A stretch of DNA of 64,000 bases from Synechococcus sp. CBW1107 (GTDB taxonomy: Bacteria; Cyanobacteriota; Cyanobacteriia; PCC-6307; Cyanobiaceae): contig NZ_CP064908.1 in assembly GCF_015841355.1 (NCBI RefSeq), forward strand, positions 2,108,001 to 2,172,000, written 5' to 3'. This document shows positions 48,348 through 57,685 of this stretch, piece after piece. The notes beneath the pieces were generated by a model. The model searched no databases. It was not told the origin of the DNA and saw only the letters and a list, made by a program, of their open reading frames with translations. The translations under genes were made by a program, and so were the position numbers. The stretch's first letter is position 1; each line of letters begins with the position of its first letter.

Positions 48348-48557
48348 TCAGGCGGACTCGAGTTCCCGTTCGGCGAAATTGTTGGTGTTGATGCCGCCTT
48401 CGGAGCCGCTGTAGCCGCTGTAATTCACCTTGTCGAAGCGCACCACCACGGGGTAGCGGATGCCCGAGGTGTCGACGGACGCCACGGTGCCGACTTCGTT
48501 GAACCAGTAGGACTCAGGCCGCTTGATGCGCACCTTGTCGCCGCGGGAGATCGCCAT
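48348..48557 (-). CDS. psaE: Photosystem I subunit IV PsaE
   Basis: 69 residues: [40 protein letters not shown] and [20 protein letters not shown], the SH3-like PsaE fold. It lies on the stromal (cytoplasmic) side of photosystem I and helps dock ferredoxin. mutM follows 130 bp downstream; no terminator seen between them. Confidence 0.97.
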   Translation of the reverse strand: MAISRGDKVRIKRPESYWFNEVGTVASVDTSGIRYPVVVRFDKVNYSGYSGSEGGINTNNFAERELESA

Positions 48558-48691
48558 CGCTGCGCTGTTGTGGGGTGACTGCCAGACGGAAGATACCTGC
48601 CCCGAAGGGGTGCTGAACCGCAGGCGTCACGTTTCGTCGTTCGAGGCTCGGGTCTGCGTGGCAGCATCAGCGATTGCACCGCTGGTCGTCG

Positions 48692-49714
48692 ATGGAGGCA
48701 CCCGCCCTCAGCCTGGAGCTGCCCGATCCTGAACGGGATGACATCAGCACCATGGAGTTCCTCTCCCGCCTGGAGGAGGCCTGGGCTGTCTGCGACCGAT
48801 TCGATCTGCAGACGGAGATCTGGCGGGGGCGCATCCTGCGGGCGGTGCGGGACAGGGAAAAGCGGGGGGGTGAGGGCCGCGGCACCGGTTTTCTGCAATG
48901 GCTCAGGGAGCGGGAGATCAGCAAGACCCGCGCCTACAGCCTGATCCAGCTCGCCGATTCCGCCGACAACCTGGTCGGGGACGGGCTGCTGGAGCAGGGG
49001 AGCGTCAACAACTTCTCCAAACGCGCCTTTCTTGACACGGCCCTTGCCGATCCGGAGGTCCAGCAGATGATCAGTGAGGCCGCCAATGGCGGCCAGCAGA
49101 TCACCCGTAAGCAGGTGCGGCGTCTCAGCGATGAATTCACCGCGGCCACCAGTCCGCTGTTGCCCGAGGAGATCCGCCAGCGCACCCAGGAGAACCTGCT
49201 GCCCCCCCGGGTGGTGGCCCCTCTGGTGCGGGAGCTTGCCAAACTGCCCGAACCGCAGCAGGACGATCTGCGCCGGGTCCTGCGCGACGAACCTGAACTG
49301 GAGCGGGTCAAGGATGTGACCAGCACCGCCCGCTGGCTGAGCAAGGCGGCCGAGGCCGGCATCGCCGTGCGCGCCTTCCAGCAGGGGGATCTCAATCTGG
49401 AGAAGGCTCTGCAGGAAGCCCAGCGGCTCGATGCCCTTGGCCTGTTCGCCGATGCCGTCGGTCAGGCTCAGCAGCTGGAGAGCGCCGTGCTCAAGCTGCA
49501 CACCAGCTGGCGTCGCCTGGGGGGGTTGCAGGAACGTCTCTGGGTGGAGAGCGGCAGCAGCACCCCCCATCTGCGCGAGCTGCTCACCGCCCTGCAGAGC
49601 CTGAGCGGCACCACCCTGCGGGTGTCCCTCGGCGAGCTTTCGGGAGGGAAGCGGGTGCGCCTGCAGCTCGTGGAGGAGAGCCCCGACCAGCTGACGCCTC
49701 CGCCCTTGCCCTGA
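48692..49714 (+). CDS. Uncharacterised protein upstream of recQ
   Basis: 340 residues from ATG 48692 (MEAPALSLELPDPERDDIST); ATG 48674 is possible. Mostly helical and charged. Residues 20-100 (WRGRILRAVRDREKRGGEG, FLQWLREREISKTRAYSLIQ, LADSADNLV) look like a helix-turn-helix/DUF3102-like DNA-binding region; further helices include FSKRAFLDTALADPEVQQMI and ITRKQVRRLSDEFTA. Not recognised as a named family. The stop is followed at once by the recQ GTG (TGAGTG), so they are probably translated together and may share a DNA-related role. Confidence 0.7.
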   Translation: MEAPALSLELPDPERDDISTMEFLSRLEEAWAVCDRFDLQTEIWRGRILRAVRDREKRGGEGRGTGFLQWLREREISKTRAYSLIQLADSADNLVGDGLLEQGSVNNFSKRAFLDTALADPEVQQMISEAANGGQQITRKQVRRLSDEFTAATSPLLPEEIRQRTQENLLPPRVVAPLVRELAKLPEPQQDDLRRVLRDEPELERVKDVTSTARWLSKAAEAGIAVRAFQQGDLNLEKALQEAQRLDALGLFADAVGQAQQLESAVLKLHTSWRRLGGLQERLWVESGSSTPHLRELLTALQSLSGTTLRVSLGELSGGKRVRLQLVEESPDQLTPPPLP

Positions 49715-51256
49715 GTGGAGCGAGGGTTAAGGTCGCAACGGTGCGGGGCTGACGAGGCGGTGGCGGCGGATCCGCTCGAATCGGAGCTCGGGCGCCATTT
49801 CGGTTGGACCGCCTTCCGCCCTGGTCAGAGGCCGGTGGTGGAAGCGCTGCTCGCCGGTCGGGATTGTCTGGCGGTGATGCCCACCGGGGCCGGCAAGTCG
49901 CTGTGTTTCCAGTTGCCGGCGCTGGTGCGGGACGGGCTGGTGCTTGTGGTCTCCCCCCTGGTGGCTTTGATGCAGGACCAGGTCAGCCAGCTGCATAGGC
50001 GGGGCATCCCTGCGGCCAGTCTCCACCAGGGCCTCGATCCGCCCAGCCGCCGCACCCTGCGGCGGCGCCTGGAGGAGAACCGCCTGCGGGTGCTCTATCT
50101 CGCCCCGGAGCGCCTGCAGGCCGAGGCCACCCGCCAGTTGCTGGAGGAGGTGCTGGAGCAGGGGCGCCTGGTGGCCCTGGCGGTGGATGAGGCCCATTGC
50201 ATCAGTGCCTGGGGCCATGACTTCCGGCCCGATTACAGGCGGCTGGGCCAGTTGCGCAGCCTCTGTCCCGGGGTGCCGCTGGTGGCACTGAGCGCCACAG
50301 CGGCACCCCGGGTGCGGGCCGACATCATCCGCCTGCTGCAGCTGCGCCGGCCCCTGGTCCAGGTGCGCTCGGCCCGCCGCCCCAACCTGACCTATGCCAT
50401 GGAGCGCCGTCCCCAGGATCCCTTGCCCCCGGTCCTGGAAGCGCTGGAGCAGGCCCGGGGGGCAGTGCTGATCTACGCGCGCACCCGCCGTTCGGTGGAG
50501 CACTGGGCCGCGCGCCTCTCTGCCGCCGGCCGTGAGGCGATCGCGTATCACGCGGGCATGGACCCGGAGAGCCGCCGGCTGGCCCTGGAGCATTTCCAGG
50601 AGAGTCCCCGGCCGGTGCTGGTGGCCACGGTGGCCTTCGGAATGGGGGTGGACCGCCCGGATGTGGGTCTGGTGCTGCACCTGGATCTGCCCGCCAGCGC
50701 CGAGGGGTATTTGCAGGAGTCGGGCAGGGCCGGCCGTGACGGTCATCCCGCCCGCTGTCTGGTGCTGTTCGATCCGGCTGATCGACTCTCCCTGGGCTGG
50801 GCGATGCGGGCCTCGGCCCGGCAGATGAGCCCGGAGCTTCAGCACCAGGAGCGCCCGCGCCGTGACATCGCTCAGCAGCAGCTGCGGAGGATGGAGGCGG
50901 TGGCGGAGGGCAGTGGCTGCCGTGAACAGTCCCTGCTGCTGGCTGTGGGGGAGCTGGTGCCGCCCTGTGGCCGCTGCGATGTCTGCCGGCGGCCCCGCTC
51001 GATCAGCGACTGGTCGCCGGACGCGGCGCGGGTGCTGGAGGCCCTGGCCCAGAAGGACGGCGTGGACCTGCGCCGCCTGAGCGAGACCCTGGAGCAGGCC
51101 CATGGCGGAGATGAGCAGCGCTGGGGCTGGCTGACCCGCCGTCTGGTGCAGGAGGAGCTGATCAGCGAGAGCGACGATGGCAGCCAGCGCCTCTGGCTGC
51201 GCAGCGCTGGCCGCCACTACCTCAGCCAGCCCTGGCCCCTACGCTGGGCGGCCTGA
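49715..51256 (+). CDS. recQ: ATP-dependent DNA helicase RecQ
   Basis: 513 residues from GTG 49715. Helicase motifs: FRPGQRPVVEALLAGRDCLA (motif 0), VMPTGAGKSLCFQLPA (Walker A), LAVDEAHCISAWGHDFRPDY (DEAH), LVALSATAAPRVRADI, VLVATVAFGMGVDRPDVGLV and YLQESGRAGRDGHPARCLVL (motif VI). Zinc-binding cysteines: SGCREQSLLL and PPCGRCDVCRRP. A short winged-helix-like tail follows, but no HRDC domain, so shorter than E. coli RecQ (about 610). Unwinds DNA at forks and in recombination. Confidence 0.95.
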   Translation: MERGLRSQRCGADEAVAADPLESELGRHFGWTAFRPGQRPVVEALLAGRDCLAVMPTGAGKSLCFQLPALVRDGLVLVVSPLVALMQDQVSQLHRRGIPAASLHQGLDPPSRRTLRRRLEENRLRVLYLAPERLQAEATRQLLEEVLEQGRLVALAVDEAHCISAWGHDFRPDYRRLGQLRSLCPGVPLVALSATAAPRVRADIIRLLQLRRPLVQVRSARRPNLTYAMERRPQDPLPPVLEALEQARGAVLIYARTRRSVEHWAARLSAAGREAIAYHAGMDPESRRLALEHFQESPRPVLVATVAFGMGVDRPDVGLVLHLDLPASAEGYLQESGRAGRDGHPARCLVLFDPADRLSLGWAMRASARQMSPELQHQERPRRDIAQQQLRRMEAVAEGSGCREQSLLLAVGELVPPCGRCDVCRRPRSISDWSPDAARVLEALAQKDGVDLRRLSETLEQAHGGDEQRWGWLTRRLVQEELISESDDGSQRLWLRSAGRHYLSQPWPLRWAA

Positions 51257-51295
51257 TCCGGCCGCTGGCAAGGGCACTCACCCTCTGCCTTCGGT

Positions 51296-52453
51296 CTACT
51301 TGCAGACGTCTTTGATGAGCTGCTCCTCGAAGTCGGTTGTGGGATCTTCCCAGCTGGTCCAGGCGCCTGCTTCGCCGGTGGCATTGATCTTGCGGGCGGC
51401 GCAGTTGATCGCCACGAACACCGGCTGGCCGCTGCTGTTGAGCGCTGGAGCCACCTGGCTGCCGCCCATCGGCCGCCAGTTGGAGAAATCAACCTGCAAC
51501 GGACCGTAGGTGCGCCAGTCCGGTGGGGCGGTGTTGGTGGGGTCGGGCTTGGGCTGGGGCTTGGGCTGTGGCTTGGCCGGGGCCGCGGCGGGTGTCGCTG
51601 CTGCCACCACAGGTTTGGGCGCGGCTGCCGCAGGGGTGGCGACCGGTTTGGCCTGGGGGTCAGGGGTGACCTGGGCCGCAGGAGTGGCGACGGCTGGGGC
51701 GGGCTGCTCGGCTTGCTCGGGAGGATTCGGTGCTGGTTTGGGCTCCGGTTTGGCCGGGGCTGGCTTGGCAGCTGCTGGCTTGGTGGCCGCTGGTTTGGCG
51801 GCCGCTGGTTTGGATGCTGCCGGCTTGGCGGCTGGGGTTCCGCTGGCTGGCCCCAGGCTGAGCTTGGTGCCCACCTGCAGGTTGTCGGGGCTCTCCAGCT
51901 TGTTCAGGCTCACCAGTCGGGCCACCGGCACGTCGTAGCGCTCGGAGATCTCCGAGAGGGTCTCGCCGGATTTGACCACGTGCACCCTTCCGGTTTGCGT
52001 CCCGGCAGCAGCGGGGGGCGCTGGCCTGGCGGGCTTGGCGGAACCGGTCGCGCTTTTCGCCGTGGGCACCTTCAGGCGTTGCCCCACCTGCACCAGGTCG
52101 GCGTCCTTGAGGCCATTGAGCTCCATCAGCTTCTGGACCGAAAGCCCATAGCGTCCGGCGATCTCCGAGAGCGTTTCGCCGGCGCTCACGGTGTGGCTGC
52201 CTTTGGCGGGGCTGCCCTTGGCAGGGCTGCCCTCAGGCAGCTTCAGGCGGGTGCCGGCCTCCACCAGGTCGGGGTCCTTGAGGCCGTTGAGCTGAATCAA
52301 GCGCTGCACCGACACCCCATAGCGCTCGGCGATCTCCGAGAGAGTTTCCCCCGGCCTGACCACGTGTTGAGGTCCCGCGAGGGCAGGCATGGGCAGAACC
52401 ACGGCCACGACCAGGGCGGCCAGGGAACGGCGCAAGGACTGCGAGCTGCGCAT
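51296..52453 (-). CDS. Secreted LysM-repeat protein
   Basis: 385 residues. Signal peptide RRSLAALVVAVVLPMPALA, cleaved before about residue 27. Three LysM domains at about 29-73, 87-130 and 157-201, all with GETLSEI and LxxLN signatures, bind peptidoglycan. Residues 205-320 are a low-complexity Ala/Pro/Lys linker (repeats of KPAAAKPAATK type) likely spanning the wall. The last 65 residues (WRTYGPLQVDFSNWRPMGG to FEEQLIKDVCK) form a separate conserved-looking domain of unknown function. Convergent with recQ. Confidence 0.88.
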   Translation of the reverse strand: MRSSQSLRRSLAALVVAVVLPMPALAGPQHVVRPGETLSEIAERYGVSVQRLIQLNGLKDPDLVEAGTRLKLPEGSPAKGSPAKGSHTVSAGETLSEIAGRYGLSVQKLMELNGLKDADLVQVGQRLKVPTAKSATGSAKPARPAPPAAAGTQTGRVHVVKSGETLSEISERYDVPVARLVSLNKLESPDNLQVGTKLSLGPASGTPAAKPAASKPAAAKPAATKPAAAKPAPAKPEPKPAPNPPEQAEQPAPAVATPAAQVTPDPQAKPVATPAAAAPKPVVAAATPAAAPAKPQPKPQPKPDPTNTAPPDWRTYGPLQVDFSNWRPMGGSQVAPALNSSGQPVFVAINCAARKINATGEAGAWTSWEDPTTDFEEQLIKDVCK

Positions 52454-52529
52454 GGAGGGCGTTCGGCTGGCTGAACCATACGGAGAACCCCCCGGAACGC
52501 CAGCCCCCTGACCGCCGCTCCCTCGGAAC

Positions 52530-53987
52530 TCAGCCCAGCAGCCGTTTGATCAGGGCGAGCCGATCGCCATAGGGCGGATAGCGGAAGGGCAGATCAAGAC
52601 GGAAGGGTCTGCGCAGCACGCTGCGCAGGTGGGAGAAGGTATCGAAGCCGGCCTGACCGTGGTAGCGGCCCAGGCCGCTCTCGCCGACCCCTCCGAAGGG
52701 CAGCTCCGGCACCCCCGCCTGCATCACCACGTCGTTGAAGCAGACGCCACCGGAACTGGTACCGGCCAGCACCCGGTCCTGGGCCGCCTGGCTGCGGCTG
52801 AACAGGTAGAGGGCCAGCGGCTTGGCCCCCCGTCGGATGAGCTCCATGGCCTGGGGTAGCCCGGACACACCGACCACCGGCAGCAGGGGGCCGAACAGCT
52901 CGCCGGCCAGGAGCGGATCGTCACCGCTGAGGCGGCTGAGGAGTTCAGAGGCGGACGCGCAGGCGATCAGGGTGGGGGCGATCCGGCGGGTCCCTGGATC
53001 CACCTGGCCTCCGCTGAGCACCCGATCGTTGCGGCGGGCGCTCTCCAGCAGAGCCAGCAGGCGCTCGAACTGAGCCTGGTTGACGATGCGGGCCAGGTCA
53101 GGGGAGGAGAGGGGATCGTCGCCGTAGGCCCGTTGGAACTCGACCTGCAGCCGCTCGATCAGGGCCGGCCGCACCGAGTCCTCCACCAGCAGGTGGTCAG
53201 GGGCGATGCAGGTCTGCCCGGCGTTGAGACCCTTGCCCCAGGCCAGGCGACGGGCGGAGACCTCGAGATCGGCATCGGCCAGCACGATCGCCGGGCTGCG
53301 GCCCCCCAGCTCCAGGGTGACCGGCGTGAGAGTCCTGGCCGCGGCGGCCATCACCAGCCGCCCCACCCGGCCGCCGCCGGTGAAGAAGATGTGATCGAAG
53401 GGGAGGTCGAGCAGCTCGCCGGCGACGTCGGCGCCACCCTCCTGCACTGCCACCACCGTGGGATCGAGGTGGCGGCCCACCAGCCGGGCGATCAGGGCGG
53501 AGGTATGGGGCGCCTGCTCCGAAGGCTTGAGCACAGCGGTGTTCCCTGCCGCCAGGGCGCTCACCAGCGGCTGGAGCGTGAGCGAGAAGGGATAGTTCCA
53601 TGGCCCGATGATCAGGACGCAGCCGAGGGGTTCGGCCACCAGTTCGGCCCGGCCGGGGCGCTGGGCGAGGGGAACGGGAACGGGCCTTGGCGCCATCCAG
53701 CGCTTCAGCTTCCTCTGGGCCAGGCGGAGTTCCTGCCGCACGGACACCACCTCGAAGTAGGCCTCCACCGTCGGCTTGCCGAGATCGGCGCTCAGCGCCT
53801 CCAGGATGGCCGGTTCGTTCTCCGCCAGCAGCCCATCGAGGCACTGGAGCTGGGCCTGCCGCCAGGCGATCGGCCTGGTGAGCCCCGAACTCACCGGCTC
53901 ACGCAGAGCGGCTGTCGAGAACCGCCCGCCGGGATCGGCCCCGCCTGCTCGAGCGGTGGTTGAGGAGGAGCGGGGGGAGGGGTTCAT
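52530..53987 (-). CDS. Aldehyde dehydrogenase (ALDH3-like)
   Basis: 485 residues from ATG 53987; an upstream ATG at 54059 is possible. GCVLIIGPWNYPFSLTLQPL, LKPSEQAPHTSALIARLV, TPVTLELGGRSPAIVLADAD (catalytic Glu), GKGLNAGQTCIAPDHLLVED (catalytic Cys), LLAGELFGPLLPVVGV and the C-terminal LPFGGVGESGLGRYHGQAGF are ALDH signatures. Proteins of this type oxidise fatty and other hydrophobic aldehydes with NAD(P)+. Substrate inferred from resemblance only. Confidence 0.9.
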   Translation of the reverse strand: MNPSPRSSSTTARAGGADPGGRFSTAALREPVSSGLTRPIAWRQAQLQCLDGLLAENEPAILEALSADLGKPTVEAYFEVVSVRQELRLAQRKLKRWMAPRPVPVPLAQRPGRAELVAEPLGCVLIIGPWNYPFSLTLQPLVSALAAGNTAVLKPSEQAPHTSALIARLVGRHLDPTVVAVQEGGADVAGELLDLPFDHIFFTGGGRVGRLVMAAAARTLTPVTLELGGRSPAIVLADADLEVSARRLAWGKGLNAGQTCIAPDHLLVEDSVRPALIERLQVEFQRAYGDDPLSSPDLARIVNQAQFERLLALLESARRNDRVLSGGQVDPGTRRIAPTLIACASASELLSRLSGDDPLLAGELFGPLLPVVGVSGLPQAMELIRRGAKPLALYLFSRSQAAQDRVLAGTSSGGVCFNDVVMQAGVPELPFGGVGESGLGRYHGQAGFDTFSHLRSVLRRPFRLDLPFRYPPYGDRLALIKRLLG

Positions 53988-54172
53988 CGACCGGGTGGCA
54001 AGCGAACCTAGTCTGGCCAAAGACTGAGGCCGCTCGGGAGAATCGCCCTCGCAGGACATCAGCTGCTTCGGATGAATCCGTACCGAATCTCAGAAGAAAC
54101 TCCAGCCATCTGCGGTCCCTCGAGCCGGCCCGAATCAGGGGGAGAAAAAGGCTGTGGAATGAGGTGTTGAAA

Positions 54173-54244
<72 letters not shown>

Positions 54245-54255
54245 ATGTGGAAAGG

Positions 54256-54337
54256 TGGGCCGGGTTGGATTTGAACCAACGTAGGCAGAGCCAGCGGATT
54301 TACAGTCCGCCCCCATTAACCACTCGGGCACCGACCC
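54256..54337 (-). tRNA. tRNA-Tyr (GTA)
   Basis: 82 nt with a long variable arm (class II). Acceptor GGGTCGG/CCGGCCC with one T-G pair, discriminator A; anticodon loop CTGTAAA with GTA; T arm GGTTCAAATCC. Directly upstream of tRNA-Thr (11 bp), probably cotranscribed. Confidence 0.96.
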
Positions 54338-54374
54338 GAACCACACCTCGACAACTTACCAGCCGACCTCCCTC

Positions 54375-54815
54375 ATGCAGCTGCTCGCCCTCAATGGTCC
54401 GAACCTGAACCTGCTGGGCAGCCGCGAGCCCGGGCTCTACGGCACCTTGAGCCTTGAGGCCATCCGCCTGGACCTCACCGAGCGGGCCGCCGCGCTGGGG
54501 GCTGATCTGGCCTGGTTCCAGAGCAACCACGAGGGGGCCCTGGTGGACCGCATCCAGGAGGCCCGCGACCGGAGCTCCGGCATCCTGATCAATGCCGCCG
54601 CCTACACCCACACCTCCATTGCTCTGCGCGATGCCCTGCTGGCCGTGGCCATCCCCTACGTGGAACTGCACCTGAGCAACACCCATGCCCGCGAACCCTT
54701 CCGCCATCACTCCTTCCTCGCCGACCGGGCGGTGGGCGTGATCTGCGGCTTCGGGCCCACCAGCTACCGGCTGGCTCTCGAGGGCCTTGTCGACCACCTG
54801 CGCAGCCGCGCATGA
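54375..54815 (+). CDS. aroQ: 3-Dehydroquinate dehydratase, type II
   Basis: 146 residues. [20 protein letters not shown] carries the catalytic Tyr and flexible loop; [19 protein letters not shown] and [20 protein letters not shown] are the other active-site segments (His, Asn, Arg). Third step of the shikimate pathway. Overlaps miaE by 4 bp (ATGA). Confidence 0.96.
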   Translation: MQLLALNGPNLNLLGSREPGLYGTLSLEAIRLDLTERAAALGADLAWFQSNHEGALVDRIQEARDRSSGILINAAAYTHTSIALRDALLAVAIPYVELHLSNTHAREPFRHHSFLADRAVGVICGFGPTSYRLALEGLVDHLRSRA

Positions 54816-55417
54816 GTACCCCTGCGGCGGGTGTGGCCCGGGTGCGCTGGCTGGCGGCCCCTACCGGCCCCGGCTGGCTGGAGCAGGCCCTGGCCCATCC
54901 GCTCGAGCTGCTGATCGATCACGCGCATTGCGAGCGCAAGGCTGCTGGTGTGGCCCTGCAGCTGATGTTCCGCTACCCCTCCGATGAAGCCCTGGCCGCC
55001 GCTCTCAGTCCCCTGGCGCGGGAGGAGCTGGAGCATTTCGAGCAGGTGCTGGCCTTGCTGGGGCGCCGGGGTGAGGCCCTTCGCCCGCTGGCGGCTCCTC
55101 CCTATGGCGCCGCCCTCGCCAGGCTGGTGCGGCGCCAGGAACCCGAGCGCATGCTCGACAGCTTTCTGGTGGCCGGTCTGATCGAAGCCCGCAGCCACGA
55201 ACGCATGGCCCTGCTGGCGGCCCACAGCCCGGACCCGGAGCTGCAGGAGCTCTATGGGGAGCTTCTGGCCAGTGAGGCGCGTCACTTCGGCCTCTACTGG
55301 GTGCTGTGTGAGCGCCGCTGGCCGCGCCCTGCGGTGGTGGAGCGTCTGGAGGAGCTGGCCTGCCATGAAGCCGAGCTGCTGGCCCGGCTTCACCCCCAGC
55401 CCCGGATGCACAGCTAG
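54812..55417 (+). CDS. miaE: tRNA-(ms2io6A)-hydroxylase MiaE-like
   Basis: 201 residues, ferritin-like diiron fold. Ligand-bearing helices: [40 protein letters not shown] (E-x2-H), [19 protein letters not shown] and [20 protein letters not shown] (E-x2-H). MiaE hydroxylates the isopentenyl side chain at A37 of tRNAs. Translationally coupled to aroQ. Confidence 0.9.
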   Translation: MSTPAAGVARVRWLAAPTGPGWLEQALAHPLELLIDHAHCERKAAGVALQLMFRYPSDEALAAALSPLAREELEHFEQVLALLGRRGEALRPLAAPPYGAALARLVRRQEPERMLDSFLVAGLIEARSHERMALLAAHSPDPELQELYGELLASEARHFGLYWVLCERRWPRPAVVERLEELACHEAELLARLHPQPRMHS

Positions 55418-55429
55418 CGGCCGCATCGT

Positions 55430-56017
55430 TCAGGCCGTTGCTGCCTCGGGCAGGGGATCAAGCAGGGGGTAGCGGGAGGCGATGTCATCGCCGGTGAACT
55501 GGGCGACCCAGCCTTCGGGATTGTCGAAGAAGCGCAGGGCCGTGAACCGGGGTGCCGCGCCCATGTCGAACCAGTGGCGGGTGCCGGCGGGAACACCGAT
55601 CAGGTCGCCTCTGGTGCAGAGCACCTGCAGCACCTCCTCGCCGATGTGGAGGCAGAACAGCCCCTGCCCCTCTACGAAGAAGCGCACTTCGTCTTCGGCG
55701 TGGGTGTGCTCGGCCAGGAACTTCAGGCGCAGGGCCTGCCGCTCCGGGTGGTCCGGGCCGAGTCGGATCGCATCGACGGTGGGGTACCGGCCCTGGCTCT
55801 GGATGCGGGCGATCTCGCCGGCGTAGGCGCTGAGGATGGTCTCCTGATCGGCACCCTCCGCCAGTTCGCCCCGTGCCGGCCAGCGCTCGAACCTCAGACC
55901 GCGGGCGGCCAGCTCGGCCGCGATCACCGCGCCGTCCTCGCTGCTGAGCAGGGGCATGGCCGCCGTGTCCTGGCCCGGCGCCGGCGGATGAACAGAGTGG
56001 ATGTGCAGGCGGCTCAC
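55430..56017 (-). CDS. mtnD: Acireductone dioxygenase
   Basis: 195 residues. The cupin metal site is EHTHAEDEVRFFVEGQG (His-x-His and Glu), completed by IGVPAGTRHWFDMGAAPRFT. With Fe it oxidises the acireductone made by MtnC to the keto acid precursor of methionine. Encoded about 9 kb from mtnC-mtnB rather than with them. Convergent with miaE and divergent from cobI. Confidence 0.94.
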   Translation of the reverse strand: MSRLHIHSVHPPAPGQDTAAMPLLSSEDGAVIAAELAARGLRFERWPARGELAEGADQETILSAYAGEIARIQSQGRYPTVDAIRLGPDHPERQALRLKFLAEHTHAEDEVRFFVEGQGLFCLHIGEEVLQVLCTRGDLIGVPAGTRHWFDMGAAPRFTALRFFDNPEGWVAQFTGDDIASRYPLLDPLPEAATA

Positions 56018-56089
56018 GGCGTCGCAGCGGCAGGGGGATCGGGCCCGAGCCTAGAAAGCGTGCTGGCAGGCGCCACCGGGAGCACCTCT

Positions 56090-56899
56090 GTGATCGATCG
56101 TGTTGATGCAGCCTCCGCTTCGGGCTCTGGACCGGGCCTGGTGCTGGTGGGGGTCGGCCCGGGCGATCCTGATCTCTGCACCGTGGCCGCGGTGCGGGCG
56201 ATCCAGGCGGCGGAGGTGGTGGCCTATCCGGTGGCGCGCCTGGAGGCGGAGGGGATGGCCGCCAGGATCGCCTCACCCTGGCTGAGGCCGCAGCAGCGGC
56301 GCCTGCCGCTGCTGTTTCCGATGGTGGAGGAGGCGGCGCCGCGCCGCCGGGCCTGGCGCCAGGCTGCCGGGGCCCTCGCGCTGGAGGTGGCCGCCGGCCG
56401 CCGGGTGGTTCTGCTCTGTGAGGGGGATGTCTCCCTGTTCGCCAGTGCGTCCTACGTGCTGCTGGCTCTGCTGGAGCACCACCCGGACTGTCCGCTGCGC
56501 CTGATCCCGGGAATCACGGCGGCATCGGCGGCGGCGGCAGCCGGTGCCTGGCCCCTGGCCCTGCAGCGCCAGACCCTGAGGGTGCTGCCCACGCCGGATG
56601 ATCCCGCCGAGCTGGAGGCGCTGCTGGAGGAGGCCATGGCCTGTCCCGAAGGCCAGAGGCCTGTGCTGGCCCTACTCAAGCTGGGTGCCCGCTGGAGGTG
56701 GGTGCGGCCTCTGCTGGAGCGTCTCGGACTGCTGGAGGACGCCCTCTTCGCCCGGCATGTGGGCTGGCCGGATCAGTTGGTGGCACCGGCCGCTGCGGTG
56801 CCGTCCGAAGGGGAGGGGAGCTCCGCCTACTTCTCCCTGCTGCTGATCCGCTGCGGCTGGCCGCAGGTGCTTCCCGACACATCCCCGCGGCTGGGCTGA
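56090..56899 (+). CDS. cobI: Precorrin-2 C20-methyltransferase
   Basis: 269 residues from GTG 56090; no ATG is well placed, and the open frame further upstream is antisense to mtnD. Tetrapyrrole methylase features are LVLVGVGPGDPDLCTVAAVR, VAYPVARLEAEGMAARI, VVLLCEGDVSLFASASYVLL and RLIPGITAASAAAAAGAWPL. The DPDLCTVAAV segment with the early VAYPV fits CobI/CbiL. It adds the second methyl of the corrin ring in cobalamin (or pseudocobalamin) synthesis. Confidence 0.88.
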   Translation: MIDRVDAASASGSGPGLVLVGVGPGDPDLCTVAAVRAIQAAEVVAYPVARLEAEGMAARIASPWLRPQQRRLPLLFPMVEEAAPRRRAWRQAAGALALEVAAGRRVVLLCEGDVSLFASASYVLLALLEHHPDCPLRLIPGITAASAAAAAGAWPLALQRQTLRVLPTPDDPAELEALLEEAMACPEGQRPVLALLKLGARWRWVRPLLERLGLLEDALFARHVGWPDQLVAPAAAVPSEGEGSSAYFSLLLIRCGWPQVLPDTSPRLG

Positions 56900-56941
56900 T
56901 CAGGCCTGGGATGCTTGCCTGAGTGCACCGCCTCGAGGCCC

Positions 56942-57685
56942 ATGAACCCCATCGACTGGTTCGCCCTGCTCCACCCCGTGCTGGTGATCCTGTTCGTGTA
57001 TCCGGTGGTGGGGGCGACGATTCGCCTGGGGATCCTGGCCCGGGAGCGACGGCTGAAGATCCACCCCCAGCCGCCCACGGTGGGGGTTGAGCACGCCGAC
57101 CACGGCCGCTGGGTCACTGGAGGGATGGTGGTGGCGGTGCTGGTGGCCCTGATCTATTCCTTCACCAACAAGTACATCAGCCCTGAACCACCCTTCACCG
57201 GTGGCATCCAGCGCCTGGCTCTGCTGCTGCTGGTGAGCGCGGGCACCTTCGCCAGCCTGCTGTCCCTCTGGTGGGTGAAGAGCACGACTCTGCGGGCCTC
57301 GTTCGCGCTGCTCACCTGGGCCGGTCTGCTGGGGCTGGGCAGCCAGCCAGAGATCTGGCGACTGAGCGACAACCCCTTCGAAGGGTCGTTCTGGGCGTCC
57401 CATTACTGGAGCGGGGTGCTGCTCACAGGCCTGATGCTGTTTTCGATGTCGGCCAAACCGGAGATCTTCCGTTCCCTGAAGATGCGCCGACTGCATGTGA
57501 GCGTGAACATCCTGGTTGCGGTGCTGCTGGCGGTTCAGGCGATCACGGGCAGCCGCGACCTGCTCGAGATTCCGGTGAGCTGGCAGAGGCCGGCGATCTA
57601 CTCCTGCGACTTCGGGAAGCGCATCTGTCCGGCCCCCGCCAGCAGCTCCAGCGCCGCCGATGGGCTGGGGGCCCGCATCAGCTGA
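56942..57685 (+). CDS. DUF4079 membrane protein
   Basis: 247 residues from ATG 56942 (MNPIDWFALLHPVLVILFVY). Hydrophobic segments at about 8-28, 62-80, 95-115, 122-140, 160-178 and 190-210; HP/HPxxGxxxxxxR-like pattern and SFWASHYWSGVLLTGLMLFS fit DUF4079, seen mostly in cyanobacteria. Function unknown. Its last 88 bp overlap the end of the convergent dus gene; the tail after about 215 is polar and may be non-native. Confidence 0.78.
   Translation: MNPIDWFALLHPVLVILFVYPVVGATIRLGILARERRLKIHPQPPTVGVEHADHGRWVTGGMVVAVLVALIYSFTNKYISPEPPFTGGIQRLALLLLVSAGTFASLLSLWWVKSTTLRASFALLTWAGLLGLGSQPEIWRLSDNPFEGSFWASHYWSGVLLTGLMLFSMSAKPEIFRSLKMRRLHVSVNILVAVLLAVQAITGSRDLLEIPVSWQRPAIYSCDFGKRICPAPASSSSAADGLGARIS

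Noticed and set aside
49727-51217. Minus-strand open frame of 496 codons
   Set aside because: Antisense to recQ, whose helicase motifs are complete; no domain in the opposite frame.
51510-51938. Apparent tandem repeats that might suggest a repeat array
   Set aside because: They encode the Ala/Pro/Lys linker of the LysM protein; units are irregular and lack CRISPR-like spacers.
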